Part shown: in pieces, positions 1 to 5,863 of the stretch
How the letters are laid out: every line of letters begins with the position of its first letter
How positions within the stretch are numbered: position 1 is the first letter of the stretch
NCBI GenBank assembly: GCA_963169595.1
Contig: CAUJFM010000226.1
Span: 1 to 8,342, forward strand
Source: Bacteroidota bacterium
Lineage (GTDB): Bacteria; Bacteroidota; Bacteroidia; Flavobacteriales_F; PHOS-HE28
DNA length: 8,342 bases
Direction: 5' to 3'
Program-made: the position numbers and the translations under genes
Notes under the pieces: model-generated
Databases searched by the model: none
Seen by the model: the letters and a program-made list of their open reading frames with translations, nothing else
What the model was told of the DNA's origin: nothing

Positions 1-1
1 G

Positions 2-229
2 GGGCTGGTGGCCGTGCTACTCACGCTGGAAAAGGTCTTCTACTTCGGCCTGGGCGATGTGCATCCCGCGCTGGCCTCGCTGCCGTATTTCCTGCTCGTG
101 GTGGCGGTGGTACTGATCCTTCGAGCGCATCGGTATCGGAGTGAGCGCTGGCCGCTACTGCCGACGCTAGCCCTCTTGCTTCCCGTACTGGCCGGGTGCG
201 CATACTGGGGCTTCTTTCTACCGCATTGA
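2..229 (+). CDS. C-terminal end of an unidentified membrane protein (partial, cut by the window start)
   Basis: The frame is open from base 2 and ends at TGA 227-229, giving about 75 visible residues. There is a GTG at base 8, but the frame runs on upstream of it, so this is most simply the tail of a longer gene. Two hydrophobic stretches are visible: one around LPYFLLVVAVVLIL, and one around LLPTLALLLPVLAGCAYWGFF close to the C-terminus. Between them lies a basic loop (RAHRYRSERW), which by the positive-inside rule would face the cytoplasm. The family is not recognisable from this fragment. Some beta-lactamase-fold serine hydrolases end in a bundle of membrane helices with a similar aromatic tail, but that is only a loose resemblance. 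The gene converges on the minus-strand gene at 352-924. Confidence 0.55.
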   Translation, partial: GLVAVLLTLEKVFYFGLGDVHPALASLPYFLLVVAVVLILRAHRYRSERWPLLPTLALLLPVLAGCAYWGFFLPH

Positions 230-351
230 GCGGTGGGCCTTCCGTATCGGGCATGTTCGCCGCGCCACGGCCACTTCTGCCCAACTGCCTGCTCTACCAG
301 GGGCTGCTGTGGCCTTGAAGGCATGTCTTTGCCCTTGGTTCCAAGTTCCCG

Positions 352-924
352 TTAGATCAGCGCCTCATCCCGGAACACGTAGCGCTTCTCCCCGGTCATC
401 GGATCCTTATCCACCTTCGACTTGGCGAAGACCTTGTGCGCCACGTACAGCGCGATCGCCCCGATGGCCACGCTCAAGAGCCTACCGGATAAGGTCCAAG
501 GATCGCCGCCATCCTTCACGAAAAGGCTCAGGTCGCCCATCAACCCGAACACGCCCACCACGTTACCCCAGCCCACCCACTCGAACACCTGCCCCTGCCA
601 GCGGTAGAGGCTCCATCCCATGAGCAGTGTGGCGATGGGCACCAGGCTCAGGTAGGCCGTCGCTTGATCCAGGTGGACCCCGCTGCTGAAGACCTGCCGT
701 AGGATACGCAGCACGGCCGAGAGCACGATGATCGCCAGGAGGGCGAAGTGCAAGGTGCGGTACTTCTCGCGTGCATACGAAGTGGGCATGTAGCGCAGCC
801 ATTCGGCCAGCTTCCCCGGCTTCACCTCGGGGAACTCCATCCGCAGGTTGTCGAATACCTGTTGTTTGGGAAGACCGAAATCCAGCAGTTCCACCGCCTT
901 GGTCTTGGCCGCCTTGTTGCTCAT
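352..924 (-). CDS. Unrecognised four-helix membrane protein, 190 aa
   Basis: ATG at 924-922 and TAA at 354-352 give 190 residues. I do not recognise the family. Residues 1-57 are hydrophilic and look helical, with a pattern (VELLDFGLPKQQVFDNL ... KLAEWLRYMP) that could be a small helical or HTH-like domain. Four hydrophobic segments follow at about 58-76, 89-107, 114-136 and 146-166. The tail is charged, with a KDPMTGEKRYVFRDEALI end. There is no signal-peptide cleavage site, so an integral inner-membrane protein with a cytoplasmic N-terminal domain is the simplest reading. It lies 66 nt downstream of the efflux operon on the same strand, with an inverted repeat in the gap, so read-through is possible but not shown. 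Codon use and GC resemble the neighbours and there is no sign of transfer. No Shine-Dalgarno sequence is visible. Confidence 0.8.
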   Translation of the reverse strand: MSNKAAKTKAVELLDFGLPKQQVFDNLRMEFPEVKPGKLAEWLRYMPTSYAREKYRTLHFALLAIIVLSAVLRILRQVFSSGVHLDQATAYLSLVPIATLLMGWSLYRWQGQVFEWVGWGNVVGVFGLMGDLSLFVKDGGDPWTLSGRLLSVAIGAIALYVAHKVFAKSKVDKDPMTGEKRYVFRDEALI

Positions 925-938
925 GGCACCGCGAAGAT

Positions 939-986
939 CGGTCGGCGCATCCGTACGCGCCCGCCGGTCAGCAGGTGCGCCGACCG
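939..986. repeat. Perfect 11-bp inverted repeat between the efflux operon and the 190-aa gene
   Basis: CGGTCGGCGCA at 939-949 is the exact reverse complement of TGCGCCGACCG at 976-986, with a 26-nt loop. On the minus strand the stem begins 4 nt after the stop of permease 2 (991) and ends 14 nt before the ATG of the next gene (924). Nine of 11 pairs are G-C. The sequence that follows on the minus strand (GATCTTCGCGG) has no T-run, so it is not a textbook intrinsic terminator. It could be a Rho-type or 3'-end-stabilising hairpin, an attenuator for the downstream gene, or a protein-binding dyad. Confidence 0.6.
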
Positions 987-990
987 TCCA

Positions 991-2100
991 TCAACTCGTT
1001 TTTCGGTAGTTCAGCACGGCCCACACGTTCAGCACCACGGCCATCGCCGCCACCGCCAGGAGGTTCGGCAGGATATCGCGCAAGGTGCTCTCCTTCAGGG
1101 TCACCAGCTGCATCACCTCGTTCACATGGGTGAGCGGGTTGAACCGGGCCACATACTGCGCCCATACCGGCATGCTGTTCAACGAGGTGAAGAGCCCGCC
1201 CATGAAGATGAAGATCATGATGAAGAAGAAGTTCACGAACATGGCCTGCTGCTGGCTGGTGCAGTAGGTGGAGACCAGCAGCCCGAAGCCCATCACCGCC
1301 AGCAGGTACACGCCCACGAAGCCATAGAGCAACAGCAGACTGCCCTGGGGCACCACGCCGTAGAACAGGTAGATGACCAACAGCCCGATGGTGAAGACCA
1401 CGTTGGCGAGGATCCAGAAGGGGATGGATTTGGCCAGGATGAAATCGCGCTTGCGGATGGGCGTGACGTTGATCTGCTCGATCGTTCCGGTCTCCTTCTC
1501 CTTCACGATGTTCAAGGCGCTCAACATGCCGCCAACGATGGTGATCATGATCGCCAGGATGCTCGGGAGAAGGCTGATCTTGTAGTTCCGCTCCGGATTG
1601 AAGAGGCCGGAAGAGGTGACCGCGATGCCGGCCGGGGCAGCGCCGGGCATGAGGTCCTCCACCACCGAGCGGTTGTACCCGGCGATGATGGACGTGAGGT
1701 AGGCACTGCCCACACCGGCCTTCATCCCGTTGATCGCGTTCACCGCCACGAACACCTCCTCCATGCCCTCGCGGACCAGTCGCTGCTCGAAGCCCGACGG
1801 TACCTGCAGGATGATGTCGGCCTCATCGGATTCGATCAACGCATACGCCTGGGCGTACGAGGCGGCGTGGTCCACCAGGCGGAAGTAGCCCGAGCCGGTG
1901 ATGCGGTCGATCAACCGGCGCGACAGGTCGGAGCGGTCATGGTCCACCACGGCCAGGTTGATGTTCTTGAACTCGTAGTTCACGGCCATGGGCAGCACGA
2001 TGAACTGGAGGACCGGCATGGCCACCGAGATCATCAGGATCGCCTTGTTCCGGAAGATCTGAAGGAACTCCTTCCGCAGCAGCACGGGCAGCACGCTCAT
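991..2100 (-). CDS. ABC-2 type transporter permease 2 (YbhR/YbhS-like), 369 aa
   Basis: This is an inner-membrane permease half of the efflux pump, expected to pair with permease 1 to form the translocation path driven by the two ATPases. ATG 2100-2098 and TGA 993-991 give 369 residues, a usual length for the family. Layout: a short cytoplasmic N-terminus with RKEFLQIFRNK (9-19), TM1 at about 21-40, a large periplasmic domain to about 175 starting INLAVVDHDRS, then five membrane segments (about 176-197, 225-247, 255-277, 286-306 and 342-363). The cytoplasmic coupling-helix motif KEKETGTIEQI (200-210) and the GGLFTSLNSMP segment (301-311) are hallmarks of this ABC-2 group. The start overlaps the stop of permease 1 as ATGA, implying coupled translation. 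The frame is open upstream to about 2652, but that extension only shadows permease 1, and the MSVLPVLLRKEF start matches the family. Confidence 0.93.
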   Translation of the reverse strand: MSVLPVLLRKEFLQIFRNKAILMISVAMPVLQFIVLPMAVNYEFKNINLAVVDHDRSDLSRRLIDRITGSGYFRLVDHAASYAQAYALIESDEADIILQVPSGFEQRLVREGMEEVFVAVNAINGMKAGVGSAYLTSIIAGYNRSVVEDLMPGAAPAGIAVTSSGLFNPERNYKISLLPSILAIMITIVGGMLSALNIVKEKETGTIEQINVTPIRKRDFILAKSIPFWILANVVFTIGLLVIYLFYGVVPQGSLLLLYGFVGVYLLAVMGFGLLVSTYCTSQQQAMFVNFFFIMIFIFMGGLFTSLNSMPVWAQYVARFNPLTHVNEVMQLVTLKESTLRDILPNLLAVAAMAVVLNVWAVLNYRKTS

Positions 2101-3239
2101 CGTTCGTCCAGTCTGATGTTGAACATTTTCAGGCAGAGCGCGAAGAGGAGCAGGGTCATGCCCGCGAGCACCGCCGTCTCCTGCCAGAGGGCGGAGATGC
2201 CCGCCCCCTTGATCATGATGTCCTTCACGATCACGTAGTACCAGCGCGACGGGGTCGCATAGGCGAGCGCCTGCAGGGCCATGGGCATGTTCTCGATCGG
2301 GAACATGAAGCCGCTCAGCATCATGGTGGGCAGCAGCAGGCCGATCAGCGCGATGAACATGGCGGTCTGCTGGCTTGCGGTGACGATGGAGATGAGGATG
2401 CCGAGCGTGAGGCAGGTGGTGATGAAGAGCGTGCTTTCCGCCAGGAGCAGGGGCAGGCAGCCCTTGATCGGCAGGTCGAGGGCCGTGGTGCTCAGCAGCA
2501 GGATGGCCAGCAGGTTGATGAAGGAGAGGATCAGGTAGGGGATCGCCTTCGCGAGGATCACCATCACCGGCCGCATCGGCGACACCAGCAGCACCTCCAT
2601 GGTGCCCGTTTCCTTCTCGCGCACGATGGCCACGGCGGTCATCATCACGCATACCAGCAGCAGCACCATGGCCATCACGCCGGGCACGAAGTTGGGCGCG
2701 CCCCGCAGCTCGGGGTTGTAGAGCATGCGCGTCTCCGGTGCGATCACGTACGGCGCGGCCATGCCATCGGCGAGGGAGAAGTCGGTGATGATGGCCGTGA
2801 GGTATCCCTCGATGGTCTGGGCCAGGTTGATGTCCGTGGCGTCGGTGAGGATCTGCACGGTGTTCCGGCCATCGTGCAGCAGGTCGCGTTGGAGATCCAC
2901 CGGCAGCACCAGTGCCGCCTTGATCCGCCCCGAGCGGAACGCATCGGTGATCCCCGTAGGCGGCAGGGAGTCGGTCAGCACGGTGAAGTAGCTGCTGGCC
3001 TCGATCTTTTCGATCAGCGCCTGCGACACGGCATCCTTCGCCTGGTCCACCACGATGATGCGTGTTTCCTTCACCTCATTGCTGAGCACGAAGCCGAACA
3101 ACAGCACCTGCACCACGGGCATGCCGAAGAGGATCAGCAGCGTCTTGCGGTCGCGCAGCATGTGGCGGAACTCCTTGCGCACGAAGCTCAGGAGGTGGCT
3201 CAGGTGAGCGGACCGCTTCTTCTTCCCTTGCGTTGCCAT
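2097..3239 (-). CDS. ABC-2 type transporter permease 1 (YbhS/YbhR-like), 380 aa
   Basis: This is the first of two non-identical permeases and the likely heterodimer partner of the next gene. ATG 3239-3237 and TGA 2099-2097 give 380 residues. The N-terminus is basic (QGKKKRS) and is followed by FVRKEFRHMLRDRKTL (19-34), the amphipathic interface helix typical of the family. TM1 is at about 34-52. The periplasmic domain (about 54-182) opens with TRIIVVDQAKD and contains a MLYNPELRGAPNFVPG segment at 172-187. The remaining five membrane segments are at about 185-206, 230-251, 260-285, 292-312 and 354-373. The coupling motif REKETGTMEVLLVSP (207-221) and SGFMFPIENMP (309-319) are diagnostic of the ABC-2 exporter family. 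The start is 6 nt after the ATPase A stop and the stop overlaps the permease 2 start by 4 nt. Which of the two permeases corresponds to YbhS and which to YbhR cannot be settled by eye. Confidence 0.94.
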   Translation of the reverse strand: MATQGKKKRSAHLSHLLSFVRKEFRHMLRDRKTLLILFGMPVVQVLLFGFVLSNEVKETRIIVVDQAKDAVSQALIEKIEASSYFTVLTDSLPPTGITDAFRSGRIKAALVLPVDLQRDLLHDGRNTVQILTDATDINLAQTIEGYLTAIITDFSLADGMAAPYVIAPETRMLYNPELRGAPNFVPGVMAMVLLLVCVMMTAVAIVREKETGTMEVLLVSPMRPVMVILAKAIPYLILSFINLLAILLLSTTALDLPIKGCLPLLLAESTLFITTCLTLGILISIVTASQQTAMFIALIGLLLPTMMLSGFMFPIENMPMALQALAYATPSRWYYVIVKDIMIKGAGISALWQETAVLAGMTLLLFALCLKMFNIRLDER

Positions 3240-3245
3240 GGTACG

Positions 3246-4001
3246 CTATGCTCCGCCTCGTTTCGCCCCGCGGGCCAGTTCGTAGAAGACCGAGTCCATG
3301 GTGCCGGTGCCGAACTGCTTCTTGAGTTCCGTCGGCGTGTCCAATGCGGCGATCCGCCCGTCCACCATGATCGACACGCGGTCGCAGTACTCGGCCTCGT
3401 CCAGGTAGTGCGTGGTCACGAACACGGTGATGCCCACGTCGGCCGCCTCGTAGATCAAGTCCCAGAACTGGCGCCGCGTCACGGGGTCCACGCCGCCCGT
3501 GGGCTCATCCAGGAAGACGATCTGCGGCTGGTGGAACACGGCCACGGAGAAGGCGAGCTTCTGTTTCCAGCCCAGCGGCAGGGCGCCCACGAGCTTGTCC
3601 GCCTCCTGCACCAGGCCCAGCTTGGCGATGAGCTCCTCGCGCTTGGTGCGGATCCGGTCGCGCGACAGCCCGTAGATGCCGGCGAAGAACTCGATGTTCT
3701 CCGTCACGGAAAGGTCCTCGTACAGCGAGAACTTCTGGCTCATGTAACCGATGTTCCGCTTGATCCGCTCGGTCTGCGTGTACACATCGAAGCCCGCCAC
3801 CGTGCCCTTGCCGGAGGTGGGGATGGACAGCCCGCAGAGCATCCGAATGGCCGTGGTCTTGCCCGCCCCGTTCGCGCCCAGGAAACCGAAGATCTCGCCC
3901 TTGTTCACGTGGAAGCTCACGGCATCCACCGCCACGAAATCGCCAAAGCGCTTGGTCAGGCCCTCGGCCACGATCGAATGCGGGGTTGCGGTGGTGCTCA
4001 T
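3246..4001 (-). CDS. ABC transporter ATP-binding protein A (degenerate signature LPLGW), 251 aa
   Basis: This is a cytoplasmic nucleotide-binding subunit that powers the two permeases. ATG 4001-3999 and TAG 3248-3246 give 251 residues. Motifs in order: Walker A GANGAGKT (42-49), Q-loop Gln89 in GYMSQKFSLYEDLSV, Walker B IVFLDE (161-166) with catalytic Glu166, D-loop GGVDP (169-173), and H-switch His198 in TTHYLDEAE. The odd part is the signature: where LSGGQ is expected it reads LPLGWKQKL (141-149), so the Ser and first Gly that contact ATP in the partner site are absent. From memory, LPLGW is also seen in one cassette of YbhF-type proteins, which suggests a real family trait rather than an error. 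The start overlaps the ATPase B stop as ATGA. It corresponds to the C-terminal half of E. coli YbhF (inference from order and motifs). Confidence 0.95.
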   Translation of the reverse strand: MSTTATPHSIVAEGLTKRFGDFVAVDAVSFHVNKGEIFGFLGANGAGKTTAIRMLCGLSIPTSGKGTVAGFDVYTQTERIKRNIGYMSQKFSLYEDLSVTENIEFFAGIYGLSRDRIRTKREELIAKLGLVQEADKLVGALPLGWKQKLAFSVAVFHQPQIVFLDEPTGGVDPVTRRQFWDLIYEAADVGITVFVTTHYLDEAEYCDRVSIMVDGRIAALDTPTELKKQFGTGTMDSVFYELARGAKRGGA

Positions 4002-4927
4002 GCCTTCTTCTCCTGCGTGAACTTGATGAACACATCCTCGATGGTCGGTATCGCGGGGCGCACCACCACGTCCGTGAGTCCCTGTGCGAGCAGGTGATCC
4101 TTGATCCGTTGCTCCATGTCGGTTGCCGTGGCAGGCACGGCCACATGCGCGAACTCACCGGAGCCGTAGCAGCGGATGATCCCGTCCAGCTTGTTCAAGG
4201 CACGCAGGGTGGCCGACATGCTGCCGCCCTTCACCTGGAAGAGCCGGTCCGGATAGGCCGCCGTGATCGCCGCTGGCGTGTCCACCTGCAGGATGCGGCC
4301 CTCTTGGATCAGTGCGATGCGATCGCAGCGCGTGGCCTCGTCCATGTATGGCGTGGCCACGAGGATGGTGATCCCGTGCTCCTTCAGCCGGGCGAGCATC
4401 TCCCAGAAGTCCTTGCGCGATACGGGGTCCACCCCGGTGGTGGGTTCGTCCAGGAAGAGCACCTCCGGCCGGTGGATCAGCGCGCAGCACAGGGCCAGCT
4501 TCTGCTTCATGCCGCCCGAGAGCTTGCCCGCGTAACGCTTCTTGAACGGTTCGAGCTGGACGTAAATATCCTTGATCAGATGATGGTTCTCCTCGATGGT
4601 GGTGTTGAACACCGTGGCGAAGAAGCTCAGGTTCTCCTCCACGGTGAGGTCCTGGTACAGGGAGAAGCGCCCCGGCATGTAGCCCACCCGGTCGCGGATC
4701 TCCACGTAGTCCTTCACCACATCGAAGCCATTGACCCGCGCGGTGCCCGTGTTCGGCAGCAGCAGGGTGGTGAGCATGCGGAAGATGCTCGTCTTGCCCG
4801 CGCCATCGGGGCCGATGAGGCCGAAAAGCTCACCGGGCTTCACGGCCAGCGAGACATGGTCCACGGCCAGGGTCTTCTCCTTGCCGTACCACTTCGACAG
4901 GTCCGTGGCCTCGATCGCGAGTTCCAT
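3998..4927 (-). CDS. ABC transporter ATP-binding protein B (Q-loop and H-switch residues replaced), 309 aa
   Basis: This is the second nucleotide-binding subunit, probably the heterodimer partner of ATPase A. ATG 4927-4925 and TGA 4000-3998 give 309 residues. Motifs in order: Walker A GPDGAGKT (39-46), Q-loop region GYMPGRFSLYQDLTV with Gly86 where Gln is usual, intact signature LSGGMKQ (136-142), Walker B VLFLDE (156-161) with Glu161, D-loop TGVDP (164-168), and H-switch region ATPYMDEA with Pro193 in place of His. About 85 residues follow the cassette, ending VVVRPAIPTIEDVFIKFTQEKKA, the C-terminal tail common in ABC-2 exporter ATPases. The frame stays open upstream to about 5422, but that part only shadows the adaptor gene; MELAIEATDLSKWYG is the natural cassette start. 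The start shares 1 nt with the adaptor stop (TGATG). It corresponds to the N-terminal half of YbhF (inference). Confidence 0.95.
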   Translation of the reverse strand: MELAIEATDLSKWYGKEKTLAVDHVSLAVKPGELFGLIGPDGAGKTSIFRMLTTLLLPNTGTARVNGFDVVKDYVEIRDRVGYMPGRFSLYQDLTVEENLSFFATVFNTTIEENHHLIKDIYVQLEPFKKRYAGKLSGGMKQKLALCCALIHRPEVLFLDEPTTGVDPVSRKDFWEMLARLKEHGITILVATPYMDEATRCDRIALIQEGRILQVDTPAAITAAYPDRLFQVKGGSMSATLRALNKLDGIIRCYGSGEFAHVAVPATATDMEQRIKDHLLAQGLTDVVVRPAIPTIEDVFIKFTQEKKA

Positions 4928-5853
4928 CACTGCGCTGCTTGCTGTTCTGCGGGCGGTGCGTCGAACCTCACTTCGCCGTACATGCCGATCTTGATCAGCC
5001 CATCGTTCACCACCTTCACCTTGATCGCGTAGACCAGGTTGGCGCGTTCGTTCTTCGTCTGGATGGTCTTCGGCGTGAACTCCGCGCGGTCGCTGATCCA
5101 GTCGATGGTGCCGGGATAGGTGCTGCTCTTGCCATCGCCGCTGTCCACGAGCACGCTCACCGCCTGGCCCAACTGTATCCGGGCGAACTGGTCGCCGGTG
5201 ATGTAAGCCTTGAGGTGCATGGTGCCCAGGTCGGCGACCTTGAACAAGGGTCGGCCGGCGGCGGTCATCTCCTGGGCATTGCTGTAGGTGGCCAGCACGG
5301 TGCCATCCACCGGACTGATGATGCGGCATTTGCTCAACTGATCCTCCACCTGAAGTAGCTGCACACCGATCGTGTTGCCCTGTTCGGTGAGGGTGGTGCT
5401 GCTGGTGCGCAACAGACTCCATTGCGCGGCGATCTGGGACTGCAGCACAGCGATCCGCGTGTTCGCATCATCAAGCTGTTTCTTGGAGGCCACTTCGCCC
5501 TTCACCAGGTTCTCGATGCGCTGCTTATCCTGTTTGGCGCTCTTGAGCTGCTGCTCCAGCGCTTCCAGTTGCGTGCGTATGTCGGGCTGCCCGGCGAGCA
5601 CGGCCTTGCGGCTCTGCATCAGTTGGAGCCGCTGCAGATGGAGCTGGGTGCTGTCGATATGCCCCACCACCTGCCCGGCCTTCAGTTGGTCGCCCTCCTC
5701 GATGTCGAGCGCCATGATCTTGCCGGTGGCCTCGGCGGAAACGATGGTCTCCCGCGCCTCGAAGGTGCCCGAGGCATCGGACCGGTCGTTGGGGTCGGTG
5801 CATGCGGCCAGGGCCAGCGTGCAACTCAGTGCGATGAACGTGTGGTTCTTCAT
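4927..5853 (-). CDS. HlyD/YbhG-family periplasmic adaptor, predicted lipoprotein, 308 aa
   Basis: This membrane fusion protein bridges the inner-membrane pump and the TolC-like channel. The chosen start is ATG 5853-5851 because it gives a clean lipoprotein signal: MKNHTFIAL ... then LAAC with the acylated Cys at residue 18. An in-frame ATG 11 codons upstream (5886) would bury this signal behind MPHRTGTDRRI and overlap the channel gene, so it is less likely. Domains: first half of the lipoyl-like domain at about 31-68 (IVSAEATGKIMALDIEEGDQL), a long alpha-hairpin coiled coil at about 70-175, second lipoyl half at CRIISPVDGTVLATY (176-190), then the beta-barrel and membrane-proximal region at about 205-300. 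The segment FTPKTIQTKNERANLVYAIKV, spanning 259-279, is characteristic of the YbhG-type adaptor subfamily. It starts 10 nt after the channel stop, and its TGA shares 1 nt with the ATPase B ATG. Confidence 0.94.
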   Translation of the reverse strand: MKNHTFIALSCTLALAACTDPNDRSDASGTFEARETIVSAEATGKIMALDIEEGDQLKAGQVVGHIDSTQLHLQRLQLMQSRKAVLAGQPDIRTQLEALEQQLKSAKQDKQRIENLVKGEVASKKQLDDANTRIAVLQSQIAAQWSLLRTSSTTLTEQGNTIGVQLLQVEDQLSKCRIISPVDGTVLATYSNAQEMTAAGRPLFKVADLGTMHLKAYITGDQFARIQLGQAVSVLVDSGDGKSSTYPGTIDWISDRAEFTPKTIQTKNERANLVYAIKVKVVNDGLIKIGMYGEVRFDAPPAEQQAAQ

Positions 5854-5863
5854 GATCCGTCGG

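Noticed and set aside
230..351. Possible bidirectional terminator between the convergent genes
   Set aside because: Only weak dyads are present (CTTG-GTTC-CAAG at 334-345 and a bulged AAGGCA/TGCCCTT near 318-336), with short stems and no T-run.
748..2238. Long plus-strand open frame (496 codons) opposite the 190-aa gene and permease 2
   Set aside because: It lies antisense to well-supported genes and its translation is dominated by His, Gln, Asp, Gly and Arg with no domain. This is the usual shadow frame in GC-rich DNA.
2101..2652. N-terminal extension of permease 2 upstream of 2100
   Set aside because: The extension is out of frame with permease 1, is rich in Arg/Pro/His/Gly, and has no membrane segments. 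The ATG at 2100 with the ATGA overlap gives a normal family N-terminus.
3246..4927. Treating the LPLGW signature and TPYMDEA switch as sequencing errors or pseudogene decay
   Set aside because: Both genes are intact, all other motifs are preserved, the substitutions are complementary, and similar motifs are familiar from YbhF-type cassettes.
2874..5032. Plus-strand open frames of 407 codons (2874-4097) and 348 codons (3986-5032) opposite the ATPases
   Set aside because: Antisense to cassettes with intact Walker motifs; His/Gly/Arg/Leu-rich translations typical of shadows.
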